The notes beneath the pieces were generated by a model. The model saw only the letters and a program-made list of their open reading frames with translations. It was not told the origin of the DNA and did no database searches. Both the position numbers and the translations under genes were made by a program. Positions 53,337 through 63,928 of a stretch of DNA of 64,000 nucleotides are shown here, piece by piece. Where the stretch lies: NCBI RefSeq assembly GCF_001687365.1, contig NZ_CM004503.1, positions 1 to 64,000 of the forward strand. Direction: 5' to 3'. The DNA is from Pararhizobium polonicum. Its GTDB lineage: Bacteria; Pseudomonadota; Alphaproteobacteria; Rhizobiales; Rhizobiaceae. The number at the start of each line of letters is the position of its first letter. The first letter of the stretch is position 1.

Positions 53337-53957
53337 TCAGCTATCGCACCAGCTTCGACGCGCACCGTCCCATCGACGCGCAAGGCCTTCTCCCACGAGA
53401 ATCTCGCCAAGCGATTGCCCTTCACGGCTGACAGTCCTGAGCTTGCGACCATACCTGTCTTCGTCGCGCAATCCCGTGCTCATCGAGAATGGGCCAGCGT
53501 TTAGGAGCACCAGAATACGTGCTTTGGCCGCCTCGCCCTTGACCCGTTCTGCCGTGCAACGGGGCGGGCTGAGTTCGGGTGTGTCGATATCGGCGATCCG
53601 AATTTTCTCTCCCTTGAACCAGAAGGTGTCGCCGTCGACGACGCAATTCATGCGGCGGTCTTCACCACAGATCGAGAACGAGGCTGAAAGCGTGTCCTCT
53701 GCAGGAGCAGAGGTGACCGCGACCGTCCGATCCAGCCCGCCGGTGCGCTCGAAGCACAACACACCGCCAACCACGAGCACCGCAAGGATCAGGACACAGA
53801 ACATGCCGATTGTTTTCAGGGCCGTTTCGCCAAGCAGCGGGAGCACGCCAAGAGAGGCGATCGCTGCCACACCGAAAAACGGCGTGACGATAATGAACGC
53901 GACCCAGATCATCAGCGGGCCGATCAGCGAGTACCAGGTTTTTCTCCAATGCCTCAT
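53337..53957 (-). CDS. Membrane-anchored thermonuclease-family protein
   Basis: 206 residues. Two hydrophobic segments (LIGPLMIWVAFIIVTPFFG; MFCVLILAVLVVGGVLCF) precede a staphylococcal-nuclease-like domain with NCVVDGDTFWFKGEKIRIAD, DTPELSPPRC and DRYGRKLRTV. The orientation suggests the domain faces the periplasm. Linked to traG by ATGA overlap, as often seen for nucleases following traG on these plasmids; a role in processing DNA during mating or entry exclusion is conjecture. Confidence 0.85.
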   Translation of the reverse strand: MRHWRKTWYSLIGPLMIWVAFIIVTPFFGVAAIASLGVLPLLGETALKTIGMFCVLILAVLVVGGVLCFERTGGLDRTVAVTSAPAEDTLSASFSICGEDRRMNCVVDGDTFWFKGEKIRIADIDTPELSPPRCTAERVKGEAAKARILVLLNAGPFSMSTGLRDEDRYGRKLRTVSREGQSLGEILVGEGLARRWDGARRSWCDS

Positions 53958-55930
53958 GGGCGCGTCCCTTCCTTCTGCCATGGCGGCGCATGTTCGGTGT
54001 GCGTATCGGTTCCGGTTCCGGTTCGATGGAACCTGTTCTCGCCGACACAGGCTTTCATGTCATCACGGCGGAACCAGATGGCCCGGCCGCACCGGAGCGG
54101 CGGATTGCCCGAGGTGAAGACGATCTGCTCGTCGCTGCGCATGCGCAGAACTTCATGCGGCAGGATCAGCGGCCGGCGACTGAGCTGCTTCGATCTCGAT
54201 CGCGAAGATCCCTTCATTCCGGTTGAACGGTTGGTCTGGTCGACCTCGACGGTGGTGTCTCCACAGCGCTTCGAGATATAGTCGGCGGTATCGGGATCGT
54301 TAATTGCCGCAAACGAAATCCACGATGCGGATTCGAACCATTTGCTGGTCGCATCACGCCCGCCATAGGCCTCACGCATCTGGCCGAGCGACTGGAAGAT
54401 CATCGTCAGCATGATGCCGTATTTGCGGCCTGCGTCGCGAGCGGTTTCGAGGATGCGCAGGTAGCCGAGACGCGCTACCTCGTCGAGCAGGAAGAGGGTG
54501 CGACCCTTCACGTTGCCGTTGCGGTTATAGATCGCGTTGAGCAGCGAGCCGATGACGACACGCGCGAGGCCGGGATGGGCTTCCAGCACCTTCAGGTCGA
54601 GCGCGATGAAGATGTCCGTTCCGCCGTCGGCGAGATCGTCGGTCGAAAAGCTGTCGCCCGATACAAGTCCGGCATAGTTGGGATAGGACAGCCAATGGGT
54701 TTCCTTCACCGCATTGGCATAAACACCGGAAAACGTCTCCGGCGTCATGTTGACGAAGACTGACACATTCTCCTTCACGAAGTCGGATTCAGACCCTTCG
54801 TAGATCTTCGTCAGACGCGCGCGCAGCTTGGGTTCCGGTTCGGACAGGTTGGCGCGAACACGGCGCAGCGTCTGGTCTTCCGCTTCCGTGTGCCCTGACA
54901 GGCAGACGTCGGCGATCAGGGCGGTCAGCAGCTGCATGGCGGAAGCGCGGAAGAAGTCGTCGCGGGCGGATGCCGTTCGGGGATTGTCGGTCATGATCCA
55001 TGTGGCGACGGCGACGATATCCTCTTCCTTGGTATTGCCATGACGGCCGATCCAGTCGAGGGCATTGAAGCCGACACCGCCGGCTGTCGGATCGAGCACG
55101 ATCACCTTGCGGCCGGCCTGACGCCGGTGCTCGCAGACCATCGGCGCGACCTCGCTTGACGGGTCCAGAACGACAAGCCCGCCGCCCCATTTGAGCGCGG
55201 TCGGGATCGTCACCGATGTCGTCTTGAAACCGCCGGAGCCGGCGAAGACGATGCCATGCGACGATCCGAAGGAACCGTCGAAGCACAGGAGCGGCGACTT
55301 GCCGCCAGCGCCCCAGCTTTGTCGATCGTCAGCGCGAAACGGCATGGCGGCAACACTGTCGCGATCAACCCGATAGCGCTCGCCGATGATGATGCCGCCT
55401 CGTTCGGGAAACAGTTTTGCCGCCTCCTGGATCTTCATCCAGTCGGCCTCGCCATGCACAGCCCGCTTGCCGCCGATCCGTTTGGGCGCTGTTGTTGCGA
55501 ACGCGGCATTGCCCTTGATCGCGACACGCAGCGCGAACATTCCGCTGATGAAGGCAATGCTTGCGCCGATCATCGTCACCGGATCAGCATAGGCCAGAAC
55601 CGATTGTTCGGCCGGCACGCTGCTTGCGATGCTATTCAGGCGGATTACTTCGCGCAGTGTTGCGATGGTAATGACCACGCCGCTTCCGGCCAGCACGCTC
55701 AGACCGGCGGCCTTGATGTTGGCCGATCCGTTCGCGGCGAAGAGGCCAATTATGCCGATCGCCACCGCAGCGATGTAGGGGAGCGCGAGCCCGGCACGTC
55801 CCAGCATCAGCTTCGCCTGCGGGGACGTTCCGAATGCCGCCAGTCGCTGCTCCATCCCGGATGTCGCGAACATCGCCGCGAGCATTATGATTGCCGGCAG
55901 GATCAACAGCAAAAGCCTATTCATCGTCAT
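53954..55930 (-). CDS. traG: Type IV coupling protein TraG
   Basis: VirD4-like ATPase that delivers the relaxosome to the mating channel. The 658-residue protein has N-terminal membrane segments, Walker [12 protein letters not shown] (~230) and Walker [12 protein letters not shown] (~460), and the coupling-protein motif [14 protein letters not shown]. It overlaps traD by 14 nt. It is the third gene of traCDG, transcribed away from oriT and predicted to be activated by TraR at the tra box. Confidence 0.96.
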   Translation of the reverse strand: MTMNRLLLLILPAIIMLAAMFATSGMEQRLAAFGTSPQAKLMLGRAGLALPYIAAVAIGIIGLFAANGSANIKAAGLSVLAGSGVVITIATLREVIRLNSIASSVPAEQSVLAYADPVTMIGASIAFISGMFALRVAIKGNAAFATTAPKRIGGKRAVHGEADWMKIQEAAKLFPERGGIIIGERYRVDRDSVAAMPFRADDRQSWGAGGKSPLLCFDGSFGSSHGIVFAGSGGFKTTSVTIPTALKWGGGLVVLDPSSEVAPMVCEHRRQAGRKVIVLDPTAGGVGFNALDWIGRHGNTKEEDIVAVATWIMTDNPRTASARDDFFRASAMQLLTALIADVCLSGHTEAEDQTLRRVRANLSEPEPKLRARLTKIYEGSESDFVKENVSVFVNMTPETFSGVYANAVKETHWLSYPNYAGLVSGDSFSTDDLADGGTDIFIALDLKVLEAHPGLARVVIGSLLNAIYNRNGNVKGRTLFLLDEVARLGYLRILETARDAGRKYGIMLTMIFQSLGQMREAYGGRDATSKWFESASWISFAAINDPDTADYISKRCGDTTVEVDQTNRSTGMKGSSRSRSKQLSRRPLILPHEVLRMRSDEQIVFTSGNPPLRCGRAIWFRRDDMKACVGENRFHRTGTGTDTHTEHAPPWQKEGTRP

Positions 55931-56132
55931 GGCCGAACGCCTCCGCGCCGATGGCGGTCAAGCGTGACCGCTCTTCTTCGTCGCCCTTGAGCCGGCGGCC
56001 GCCGTCGACCAACAGCCCGAGCAGCAGCGCCCGCTTTTCGTAACGCAGTCCTGCCTTGACGATCAGCCCGCCGAGCTCGATTTTTTCGCGGGTGTCCTTC
56101 TTGCGTGCGTCTGACGTCATCGACTTTGCCAT
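55917..56132 (-). CDS. traD: Conjugal transfer protein TraD
   Basis: 71 residues, the size of TraD of Ti plasmids, with the hallmark [20 protein letters not shown] followed by [18 protein letters not shown] 56132 is preceded by GAGG and starts 4 nt after traC; longer starts overlap traC. A small relaxosome-associated protein of unclear biochemical role. Confidence 0.92.
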   Translation of the reverse strand: MAKSMTSDARKKDTREKIELGGLIVKAGLRYEKRALLLGLLVDGGRRLKGDEEERSRLTAIGAEAFGHDDE

Positions 56133-56136
56133 CCGT

Positions 56137-56433
56137 TCAAGCCTCGCCAGACCCGCCTTCATCCGCGCCAGACGCGAGCGCCGCGGACGGCTCGGTACCG
56201 GTCCGGCTATCTCCGGCTTGTCTCTTTCCGGTCGCCGAGCCCTTGCCGCCACGAAACCGTTTGGCGACTTCCTCGAAGGCGGCCTGAAGGTCGCCCTCCT
56301 CGATGTCGATTTCCCCAAGCCCAGCCTTTAGCGCAATCCGCCCGATGCGCTCGGCCTCGCGTGTTTCGGCCTGTTTCAGCTGGTCCTGCAATCTGGCGAT
56401 TTCTTCCCTGATCTTCGATGACGGTTTTTTCAT
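56137..56433 (-). CDS. traC: Conjugal transfer protein TraC
   Basis: 98 residues beginning [20 protein letters not shown], a short coiled-coil protein that accompanies TraA at Ti-type oriT. The N-terminal helix and the AALEEV-like block ([17 protein letters not shown]) fit the family. AAGGAG lies upstream. First gene of the leftward tra operon; its promoter region holds the tra box and oriT. Confidence 0.92.
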   Translation of the reverse strand: MKKPSSKIREEIARLQDQLKQAETREAERIGRIALKAGLGEIDIEEGDLQAAFEEVAKRFRGGKGSATGKRQAGDSRTGTEPSAALASGADEGGSGEA

Positions 56434-56453
56434 TCCGGTTGGTTCTCCTTGAG

Positions 56454-56483
56454 ATTCTGGCGTTGCACTTGCGACGCCAGAAT
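56454..56483. promoter_or_regulatory. 10-bp inverted repeat near the traC start
   Basis: ATTCTGGCGT (56454-56463) and ACGCCAGAAT (56474-56483) are perfect complements with a 10-bp spacer in the traC leader. Possible accessory relaxosome-protein site or transcript hairpin. Confidence 0.6.
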
Positions 56484-56506
56484 TCCTCCGGATGTCACGA
56501 AAGGGA

Positions 56507-56524
56507 ATGTGCAGATCTGCACAT
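56507..56524. promoter_or_regulatory. tra box (TraR-binding site)
   Basis: ATGTGCAGATCTGCACAT is the canonical perfect 18-bp tra box to which the quorum-sensing activator TraR binds. Placed between traC and traA, it should activate both divergent tra operons. Confidence 0.97.
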
Positions 56525-56576
56525 CGGCAGATCGCACGCTTTGGTGGATGATCCCGGCCGTTCCGAAGGAGCGGTT

Positions 56577-56610
56577 CCAAGGGCGCAATTATACGTCGCT
56601 GATGCGACGT
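56577..56610 (-). other. oriT: Origin of transfer core (oriT, nic region)
   Basis: The minus strand reads the inverted repeat ACGTCGC-ATCA-GCGACGT (56593-56610), then TAATTGCGCCCTTGG, matching the RSF1010/Ti MOBQ layout of repeat followed by TAAGTGCG-nick-CCCT. The predicted nick is between 56584 and 56583 on the minus strand, so the transferred strand would run 5' to 3' leftward from here, with traC-traG entering first. Confidence 0.9.
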
Positions 56611-56689
56611 GCTTGCTTACAGCGCTGGCGGGGCCGGGCTGTGCCGCCACTCCCGACGAACGATGTTCGAACCTGGAGTTTCCTGCGCC

Positions 56690-59600
56690 GTGGCCATCGC
56701 CCACTTCTCAGCCAGCATCGTCAGCCGCGGCGGAGGCCGCAGCGTGGTGCTGTCGGCGGCCTACCGGCACTGCGCGAAGATGGAATACGAGCGCGAGGCC
56801 CGCACCATCGACTACACCCGCAAACAGGGACTGGTGCATGAGGAATTCATGCTCCCGGCCGATGCCCCGAAATGGGTCCGCGCGATGATTGCAGACCGTT
56901 CTGTTGCCGGAGCCTCGGAAGCCTTCTGGAACAAGGTCGAGGCGTTCGAGAAGCGTGCCGACGCACAGCTTGCCCGGGATCTGACAATCGCACTTCCGCT
57001 GGAGCTGCCGGCCGAACAGAACATTGCGCTGGTGCGGGACTTCGTCGAGAAACATATCCTTGCAAAAGGCATGGTCGCCGACTGGGTTTACCATGACAAT
57101 CCCGGCAATCCGCACATCCACCTGATGACCACATTGCGTCCGCTGACGGGGGATGGGTTCGGGACCAAGAAGGTGGCGGTTATCGGTGAGGATGGCCAGC
57201 CGGTTCGCACGAAATCCGGGAAAATCCTCTACGAACTCTGGGCCGGGTCAACTGATGATTTCAATGTCCTGCGCGATGGATGGTTCGAACGGCTCAATCA
57301 TCATCTGGCGCTCGGCGGGATCGATCTTCGCATTGATGGCCGCTCCTACGAGAAGCAGGGCATCGACCTCGAACCAACTATCCATCTCGGCGTTGGCGCC
57401 AAGGCGATCGAGCGTAAGGCGAAGGAGCAAGGCATCCGGCCCGAGCTTGAGCGGATCGAATTGAATGAGGACCGGCGCAGCGAGAACGCCCGGCGCATTC
57501 TTCGTCGTCCAGAGATCGTGCTCGACCTGATCACGCGGGAAAAGAGCGTCTTCGATGAACGCGATGTCGCGAAAGTGCTGCACCGCTATGTCGACGATCC
57601 CGCGCTTTTCCAGCAACTGATGTTACGCATCATCCTGAACCCCGAGGTTCTCCGGCTGCAGCGCGACACGATCGATTTTTCCACCGGGCAGAAGGTGCCG
57701 GCCCGCTATTCGACACGAGCGATGATCCGCCTCGAGGCGACGATGGTGCGGCAGACGACCTGGCTGTCTGGCAAGGAAACGCATGCGGTCTCCGCGAGCG
57801 TGCTGGATACAACGTTCCAGCGGCATGCGCGGCTCTCGGAAGAGCAGAAAACCGCGATCGAGCGCATCGCCGGTCCCACCCGGATCGCCGCGGTGGTTGG
57901 ACGTGCTGGTGCGGGCAAGACCACGATGATGAAAGCGGCCCGTGAAGCCTGGGAACTGGCCGGATATCGTGTCGTCGGTGGCGCGCTGGCCGGCAAGGCG
58001 GCGGAGGGGTTGGAAAAGGAAGCGGGGATCCACAGCCGGACGCTCGCGTCATGGGAACTGCGCTGGAATCGGGGCCGGGATGTTCTGGACCGCAAAACCG
58101 TCTTCGTTATGGACGAGGCTGGCATGGTCGCCTCGAAACAGATGGCCAGGTTTGTCGATACAGCGGTCAGAGCCGGGGCGAAGATCGTTCTGGTCGGCGA
58201 CCCCGAACAGCTCCAGCCGATCGAGGCGGGTGCCGCCTTCCGCGCTATCGTCGACCGGATCGGTTATGCCGAACTGGAGACGATCTATCGCCAGCGCGAG
58301 GACTGGATGCGCAAGGCGTCACTCGATCTGGCCCGAGGCAACGTGGAAAAGGCGCTGACCGCCTATGATGCCAATGTCAGGATCACGGGAACGCGCCTCA
58401 AGGCCGAGGCGGTCGAGCGGCTGATCGGTGATTGGAACCACGATTACGATCAGACGAAGACAACGCTGATCCTCGCGCATCTGCGCCGCGACGTGCGCAT
58501 GCTCAACGTTATGGCCCGGGAAAAACTCGTCGAACGCGGCGTCGTCGGTGAGGGCCATGTCTTCAAAACGGCTGACGGCATTCGCCAGTTCGACGCGGGC
58601 GACCAGATCGTCTTCCTGAAGAACGAGACCTCGCTCGGCGTCAAGAACGGCATGATCGCTCATGTCGTTGAGGCCGCACCGAACAGGATCGTTGCTGTCG
58701 TCGGAGAGGGTGATAAGCGCCGGCAGGTCATCGTCGAGCAACGCTTCTATAGCAATCTCGATCATGGTTACGCCACGACGATCCATAAATCGCAAGGCGC
58801 TACCGTCGACCGCGTGAAGGTGTTGGCAAGCCTCTCCCTCGACCGGCATCTGACCTATGTGGCGATGACCCGCCATCGCGAGGATGTGCAGCTTTACTAC
58901 GGACGCCGGTCGTTCGCCTTCAACGGCGGGCTGGCCAAGGTACTCTCCCGAAAGAATGCCAAGGAGACCACGCTCGATTACGAGCGCGGAAAGCTTTACC
59001 GCGAGGCGCTGCGGTTTGCGGAAGGTCGCGGCCTCAACATCGTCCAGGTGGCCCGCACACTTGTCCGCGATCGGCTCGACTGGACGCTGCGCCAGAAAAT
59101 GAAATTGGTCGAGCTTGGCCAGCGCCTCGCCGTCTTTGCAGAGCGTCTCGGTCTGCACCACCCCTTAAAAACCCAAACGATGAAGGAGGCCGCGCCCATG
59201 GTTGCAGGCATCAAGACATTCTCCGGTTCTGTTGCCGATACGCTTAGTGACAGGCTCGGCGCCGATCCTGCCCTGAAGCAGCAATGGGAGGAGGTCTCGG
59301 CTCGCTTCGCTTACGTCTTCGCCGATCCCGAAACTGCATTCCGGGCGATGAACTTCGACGCCGTACTGGCCGACAAGGACAGCGCTCGTCAGGCCCTGGG
59401 GAAGCTGGAAGCCGAGCCGGCATCGATCGGGGCGCTGAAGGGCAAGACCGGAATTCTGGCCAGCAAGACGGAGCGCGAGGCACGACGTGTCGCCGAGCTC
59501 AATGTGCCTGCCCTGACGCGCGACCTCGCGCAATATCTTAGGATGCGCGAGACCGCGACGCAACGCATGGAGACTGAAGAACAAGCCCTGCGCCAGCGTG

Positions 59601-59992
59601 TCTCGATCGACATTCCGGCGCTGTCACCCGCAGCGTGCGTCGTGCTTGAGCGTGTGCGCGACGCGATCGACCGGAACGATTTGCCGGCAGCTCTTGGATA
59701 TGCGCTGAGCAATCGCGAAACCAAGCTGGAGATTGACGGCTTCAACAAGGCCGTCACCGAACGCTTTGGCGAACGCACGCTGCTCACCAATGCTGCGCGT
59801 CAACCGTCCGGCACGCTCTTCGACAAACTCTCCAACGGGATGCAGCCGGCGCAAAAGGAACAGCTGAAGGAAGCTTGGCCGGTGATGCGGACAACGCAGC
59901 AGCTTGCTGCTCACGAACGCACCACACAGACGCTGAAGCAGGCAGAGGAGCTGCGTCTGTCCCAGCGCCAGTCTCCGGTGATGAAGCAATGA
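56690..59992 (+). CDS. traA: Relaxase-helicase TraA
   Basis: TraA nicks oriT and unwinds the transferred strand. From GTG 56690 ([18 protein letters not shown]) it has 1,100 residues, the usual Ti-type length. The relaxase domain has the metal-binding [10 protein letters not shown] (His 142, His 144) and a likely catalytic Tyr early in the protein. The RecD-like helicase has Walker [10 protein letters not shown] (~404-412) and [13 protein letters not shown] at 56674 supports the start; ATG 56663 is an alternative. The stop overlaps traF (ATGA). Confidence 0.95.
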   Translation: MAIAHFSASIVSRGGGRSVVLSAAYRHCAKMEYEREARTIDYTRKQGLVHEEFMLPADAPKWVRAMIADRSVAGASEAFWNKVEAFEKRADAQLARDLTIALPLELPAEQNIALVRDFVEKHILAKGMVADWVYHDNPGNPHIHLMTTLRPLTGDGFGTKKVAVIGEDGQPVRTKSGKILYELWAGSTDDFNVLRDGWFERLNHHLALGGIDLRIDGRSYEKQGIDLEPTIHLGVGAKAIERKAKEQGIRPELERIELNEDRRSENARRILRRPEIVLDLITREKSVFDERDVAKVLHRYVDDPALFQQLMLRIILNPEVLRLQRDTIDFSTGQKVPARYSTRAMIRLEATMVRQTTWLSGKETHAVSASVLDTTFQRHARLSEEQKTAIERIAGPTRIAAVVGRAGAGKTTMMKAAREAWELAGYRVVGGALAGKAAEGLEKEAGIHSRTLASWELRWNRGRDVLDRKTVFVMDEAGMVASKQMARFVDTAVRAGAKIVLVGDPEQLQPIEAGAAFRAIVDRIGYAELETIYRQREDWMRKASLDLARGNVEKALTAYDANVRITGTRLKAEAVERLIGDWNHDYDQTKTTLILAHLRRDVRMLNVMAREKLVERGVVGEGHVFKTADGIRQFDAGDQIVFLKNETSLGVKNGMIAHVVEAAPNRIVAVVGEGDKRRQVIVEQRFYSNLDHGYATTIHKSQGATVDRVKVLASLSLDRHLTYVAMTRHREDVQLYYGRRSFAFNGGLAKVLSRKNAKETTLDYERGKLYREALRFAEGRGLNIVQVARTLVRDRLDWTLRQKMKLVELGQRLAVFAERLGLHHPLKTQTMKEAAPMVAGIKTFSGSVADTLSDRLGADPALKQQWEEVSARFAYVFADPETAFRAMNFDAVLADKDSARQALGKLEAEPASIGALKGKTGILASKTEREARRVAELNVPALTRDLAQYLRMRETATQRMETEEQALRQRVSIDIPALSPAACVVLERVRDAIDRNDLPAALGYALSNRETKLEIDGFNKAVTERFGERTLLTNAARQPSGTLFDKLSNGMQPAQKEQLKEAWPVMRTTQQLAAHERTTQTLKQAEELRLSQRQSPVMKQ

Positions 59993-60519
59993 CGCAGCGC
60001 GGAATATTCCTGTTCCTGGCCGGCGCGGGCGGAGTGATCGCCGGTCTGGCGGCTATCGCCTATATGGGCGGCTATCGAGTGAATCTGACGCCGAGTGAGC
60101 CGCTTGGGCTCTGGCGTATCGTGGCTCTCCAGCGCCCGGTCGAGGCCGGCGATCTCGTGTTCATCTGCCCACCGGTGACCGCGTCATTCGAGGAGGCACG
60201 GCGCCGCGGCTATGTCAGGCGTGGCCTCTGCCCCCGTGGCTTTGCGCCTCTGATCAAGACAGTGGCTGCACTTCCCGGACAGCACGTCGAAATCGGCGCG
60301 AATGTCACGGTCGACGGAAGGCCTCTTCCTTCATCGATCGTTCGAACGAGCGATGGGGAGGGCAGGCCGATCACACCGTTCAAAACCGGCATCGTGCCAC
60401 TGAGAAATCTGTTTCTTCACTCATCCTTTGCGAGCTCCTATGACTCTCGGTATTTTGGGCCGGTTCCCGACACGGGCCTTCTCGGCCTGGCGCAGCCGGT
60501 CCTCACTTTCAAACCGTAA
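59989..60519 (+). CDS. traF: Conjugal transfer signal peptidase TraF
   Basis: 176-residue S26-family peptidase that matures and cyclises the pilin TrbC. An N-terminal membrane segment ([23 protein letters not shown]) precedes the catalytic Ser in [10 protein letters not shown] and the Lys in [10 protein letters not shown]. It starts inside the traA stop (ATGA) and its last 80 nt overlap traB. Confidence 0.93.
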   Translation: MTQRGIFLFLAGAGGVIAGLAAIAYMGGYRVNLTPSEPLGLWRIVALQRPVEAGDLVFICPPVTASFEEARRRGYVRRGLCPRGFAPLIKTVAALPGQHVEIGANVTVDGRPLPSSIVRTSDGEGRPITPFKTGIVPLRNLFLHSSFASSYDSRYFGPVPDTGLLGLAQPVLTFKP

Positions 60520-61705
60520 ATGGCCGCGATCCTTCCTGCTGATCGCCACGTCCGGCGCTTGCGGCTGGACCGCCTGGAGCGGTCATGTGCTGACCCTTCC
60601 GGTCGCTGTGTTGTTTCCGGCGCTATGGGCAATGTCGCCGTCGCGGCTGACGGCGGTACTCGTGTCGGCCGGATATTTTCTGGCTGCCTCGCGTGGGCTG
60701 CCGCAGGGCGTCGCCAACTTCTATGCCGCCGATCTCTGGCCTGGGCTTCTGCTCTGGGCAGCTGCTTCGCTCTCCTTCGCCGGCGTGCATGCAACGCTCT
60801 GGAAAGGGCAAACGGAAGGGAAGTCTCGGGGAGAAGGTCGAACGGGAATGGCAATGGCGCCACGCTATCTGGCGGCGGCGATGCTCATGGGAATGCCGCC
60901 CCTCGGCATAACCGGCTGGGCGCATCCGCTCACCGCTACGGGTGTGCTCTTTCCGGGATGGGGATGGTGGGGGCTTGGCGCGATGACAGCCGGCCTCGCG
61001 ATGATGACATCGCGATATTGGCCGGCTGCCGCCATGGTCCTGGGAGGATTCTGGCTCTGGTCCACTGCCACGTGGACATCACCGAATCTACCGGAAGGAT
61101 GGAAGGGCGTCGACCTCGAACAGGGTCAGAAACTTGGGCGAGACGGTTCGCTCGACCATCACCGTGACCTGATCGCAACGGTGCGCGCGGCTGCGGGGGA
61201 GAAGACCCGCTTCGTCGTCCTCCCCGAAAGCGCACTCGGCTTCTGGACGCCGACCGTTGCGCGCCTCTGGCAGGAAGGCTTGCGAGGATCGGACCTCATC
61301 GTGATCGCAGGCGCAGCCGTCATCAATGCCGGTGGCTACGACAATGTCATGGTGGCGATCTCGGCTGGTGGAGACCGCGTCCTCTATCGCGAGCGCATGC
61401 CGGTTCCGGTTTCGATGTGGCAGCCGTGGCGGACGTGGGCCGGGCGGGACGGTGGAGCTCGCGCGCATTTGTTCGACAATCCTGCCGTCGAGATCGATGG
61501 AAACAGGATTGCGCCGCTGATCTGCTACGAGCAGCTCATCCTCTGGCCGGTCCTGCAGTCGATGCTGCATTCCCCGATCGCAATCGTCGCCACTGGCAAC
61601 GGCTGGTGGACGGACGGCACATCGATCGTCGCCATTCAGAAGGCGAGTGTCATCGCCTGGGCAAACCTGTTCGGACTGCCCGTCGTCACAGCGTTCAATA
61701 TATAG
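60440..61705 (+). CDS. traB: Conjugal transfer protein TraB
   Basis: About 421 residues: several N-terminal membrane segments followed by a nitrilase/apolipoprotein acyltransferase-like domain with Glu in [10 protein letters not shown] and Cys in [13 protein letters not shown]. The usual catalytic Lys position reads YRERMPVPV, with Arg, so the enzyme may have altered activity. TraB enhances conjugation of Ti-type plasmids. The ATG at 60440 lies within traF without an obvious ribosome site, so translation is probably coupled. Confidence 0.9.
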   Translation: MTLGILGRFPTRAFSAWRSRSSLSNRKWPRSFLLIATSGACGWTAWSGHVLTLPVAVLFPALWAMSPSRLTAVLVSAGYFLAASRGLPQGVANFYAADLWPGLLLWAAASLSFAGVHATLWKGQTEGKSRGEGRTGMAMAPRYLAAAMLMGMPPLGITGWAHPLTATGVLFPGWGWWGLGAMTAGLAMMTSRYWPAAAMVLGGFWLWSTATWTSPNLPEGWKGVDLEQGQKLGRDGSLDHHRDLIATVRAAAGEKTRFVVLPESALGFWTPTVARLWQEGLRGSDLIVIAGAAVINAGGYDNVMVAISAGGDRVLYRERMPVPVSMWQPWRTWAGRDGGARAHLFDNPAVEIDGNRIAPLICYEQLILWPVLQSMLHSPIAIVATGNGWWTDGTSIVAIQKASVIAWANLFGLPVVTAFNI

Positions 61706-61718
61706 GGATATAGTCGCC

Positions 61719-62348
61719 ATGGTCGATGCCGCACTCATCAAGGAATGCAGCGATCCCGGGCTGAAGCCGGCGGTCGTCGAACAGTTCATCGAGCGGGCAG
61801 GGTCGCAGGATCCGCTGGCTGTTACGGTCCGCTCGGGCAATCGTGTCGTGCTCGTCCCGAAGCCCGCGACGGCGGACGAGGCAATGAACCTCATCGGCCA
61901 GCATGTCGGCCGAAACGTCGTGCGCGTCGGCGTCACGCAATATCCGGCCGGGCTCGGTGTCGTGGAAGCCGGCCAGCTGAAATCCGACATGGTGGATGCT
62001 TGCGAGAACATCCGGATGGGCACGGCGCTGTTCGCCAAGGTCTATCGCATCGTTACCAAATGGTACGGCAATCCGACCGACAAGGACGTTCTGCCGCAGG
62101 TGTTCGACGATGCGATCATTGCCTGGCAGACCGGGTATTTCGAAGGGACAGCCGTGTTCCGGGCAGCAGATCCGGGCGACGTGAAGCTGCCAGAGCCGGA
62201 ACCAACGATGGAATCGGAAACGTCCGAAGTCGGCAGTTACAAGATGAAGGCCGGCAACGTCGCTCCAGCACTTGGGGCGGAGCGGGTCGACCCGAACAAG
62301 GCCGGTATTCGGATCGACCTTTCTGGCATCGGCGCGCGCGAGAAGTGA
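61719..62348 (+). CDS. traH: Conjugal transfer protein TraH
   Basis: 209 residues, MVDAALIKECSDPGLKPAVVEQFIERAG..., the TraH family of Ti-type plasmids, required at low level for transfer; biochemical role unknown. Landmarks: ACENIRMGTALFAKVYRIVT and the C-terminal extension ending DLSGIGAREK. It follows traB by 13 nt. A GAAGTGAGGA/TCCTCGCTTC hairpin overlaps the stop codon. Confidence 0.9.
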   Translation: MVDAALIKECSDPGLKPAVVEQFIERAGSQDPLAVTVRSGNRVVLVPKPATADEAMNLIGQHVGRNVVRVGVTQYPAGLGVVEAGQLKSDMVDACENIRMGTALFAKVYRIVTKWYGNPTDKDVLPQVFDDAIIAWQTGYFEGTAVFRAADPGDVKLPEPEPTMESETSEVGSYKMKAGNVAPALGAERVDPNKAGIRIDLSGIGAREK

Positions 62349-62367
62349 GGAACAAGCTCCTCGCTTC
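62342..62367 (+). terminator. Hairpin at the traH stop codon
   Basis: GAAGTGAGGA (62342-62351) and TCCTCGCTTC (62358-62367) pair with one G-T mismatch around a 6-nt loop, spanning the traH TGA. There is no T run, so it is a weak terminator or a stabilising 3' hairpin. Confidence 0.5.
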
Positions 62368-62874
62368 TGCGTGGATGAACGCGGGTCAGGAGGAAAAAAT
62401 TGTTCGGTGCGCGCGCCAGGCGAATCGCTCCTTAACGAGAGCATGGCGGAAAACAACCACGTGTCGCCATCCTCAAGAATGCATTCTATCTTCGGTCGCA
62501 AGGCGGCTATGATTTCTTCTTCAAAACTGCAGGCATTAGGGTATTTCGTGCCTTCCGTCGCCGCAGGCATGTGAAGATTTGCACCGTCGTTCTGTCGTTC
62601 GGCGCTGGCATCTCTTTGGAATGGCTCTTATAAGGGGAATGACGCAGTACGCGCTGTGTTGCGGCTTAGAATCCGCAGATGAACGGTTGGCGCTGACCGA
62701 AACGGTGCCAGGAACCCTCTGACCTTGTGGCCGGGGGCCTGTGACGCATGTCCAGGCGCCTCGGTGCTAAAGGTCTCAGGGCCGATTCATCTCGGATTCT
62801 AACCCCCGGCTTGGGTTCAAAGGGTTCAACGTCAGCGGGGGCGCACCGCAGACAAAACCAGGGTTAGGTCAGGA
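62368..62874. other. Gene-free stretch between traH and traM
   Basis: About 500 bp with no supported gene. It presumably contains the traM promoter; no tra box was found here. Confidence 0.5.
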
Positions 62875-63183
62875 ATGGAATCGGAAGATGCAACATTGAC
62901 GAAGAAGGTCGAGCTTCGCCCATTGGTTGGGCTGACGCGTGGACTACCTCCAGCGGACCTGGAAGCAATCACGATCGATGCTATCCGGACACACCGGCAG
63001 TTGGTGGAAAAAGCTGATGAACTGTTCCAGGGTCTGCCAGAGACCTACAAAACCGGAAAAGAAGCCGGCGGCCCTCAGCATATCCGTTACATAGAAGCGA
63101 GCATTGAGATGCATGCGCAGATGAGCGCCGTGAATACGCTGATCAGCATTCTTGGTTTCATTCCCAAGGTCCTCGTGAACTGA
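62875..63183 (+). CDS. traM: TraR antiactivator TraM
   Basis: TraM binds and inactivates TraR, preventing conjugation at low cell density. The 102-residue protein MESEDATLTKKVELRPLVGL, then TRGLPPADLEAITIDAIRTH and GGPQHIRYIEASIEMHAQMS, matches TraM closely along its length. It is on the plus strand, convergent with traR at the window edge, as part of the quorum-sensing module. A GACGGCCC/GGGCCGTC hairpin (63206-63230) follows. Confidence 0.96.
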   Translation: MESEDATLTKKVELRPLVGLTRGLPPADLEAITIDAIRTHRQLVEKADELFQGLPETYKTGKEAGGPQHIRYIEASIEMHAQMSAVNTLISILGFIPKVLVN

Positions 63184-63205
63184 ATTGCTACAAGAACGCC
63201 GTTTA

Positions 63206-63230
63206 GACGGCCCATAGCCTTCGGGCCGTC
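63206..63230 (+). terminator. Hairpin downstream of traM
   Basis: GACGGCCC (63206-63213) and GGGCCGTC (63223-63230) are perfect 8-bp complements with a 9-nt loop, 23 nt after the traM stop. There is no T run; likely terminator without strong proof. Confidence 0.5.
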
Positions 63231-63458
63231 GCATCGTGCCCGAGTGCGGGACTGCAGTTCAGGAGCTCTGGTCGGCCGGGACATATCACACTTGATTGAG
63301 CGGGCATGGGGACCGGGACTAAAGCGCCTCTCAGTTGGCCTTTGCCGGTCCGAGCGCTGAGCCCTGGGTTGCGGGAAGCGGGAGCACGTGGGGCCCTCGC
63401 CAGGCAGTCCCGTCGGCTGGGCAATGGTGAACGCAGTTGCTGGAGGTTGGCGCCAGCT

Positions 63459-63552
63459 TCACATCATCGAACCTGAATTGCTCCGGCAATTCGAGCAGCG
63501 CCGTAGCTTCGCATGCAAGACTATGGCTCGCCGCCGTTTGCTCCTCGACCAT
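63459..63552 (-). pseudogene. Chemoreceptor (MCP) C-terminal remnant, copy 2
   Basis: The minus strand reads MVEEQTAASHSLACEATALL then ELPEQFRFDD, about 27 of 33 residues identical to the copy at 31435-31531, and broken at the same upstream point. The similarity is higher on the minus-strand reading than on the plus, supporting a coding origin on this strand. Confidence 0.7.
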
Positions 63553-63572
63553 GTCGTTTGTGCGTTCTCATA

Positions 63573-63884
63573 TTAGTCGACGTTGTCGATGGTCTCGATG
63601 ATGTCGCAGCTTTTGACGAGCGACGAGACACCCTGGTTCAGCAAGACAACGAGAACGTCCGTCGAAGGCACGGCAATTTCTAGTTTCTCAAGATGCATAG
63701 GCTCCCACACGTGCTCAGGATCTCTCTTCACTTCGCGCTTGAGGTAGAGAACCGCCTGGCGGGCAGCCTCTGCAGTTCCATAGAAATGCCGTTGACCCCC
63801 GTCTTCATGCCAGCGCTGCTTGCGCTGAGCGGTTGCCGGCGAATAACTGTACAATGTGCAATGCAATCCATCTGCCAATTTCAT
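63573..63884 (-). CDS. Hypothetical protein between traM and traR
   Basis: 103 residues, MKLADGLHCTLYSYSPATAQ..., with an AEAARQAVLYLKREVKRDPE helix and VPSTDVLVVLLNQGVSSLVK. Family not recognised. GGAGGA directly abuts ATG 63884, too close for normal initiation; TTG two codons later has better spacing. It follows traR by 44 nt on the same strand and may be co-transcribed. Confidence 0.55.
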   Translation of the reverse strand: MKLADGLHCTLYSYSPATAQRKQRWHEDGGQRHFYGTAEAARQAVLYLKREVKRDPEHVWEPMHLEKLEIAVPSTDVLVVLLNQGVSSLVKSCDIIETIDNVD

Positions 63885-63928
63885 TCCTCCGGGATCCCGA
63901 GTGTGCGGCGGTCAAAATCGTATTCCGA

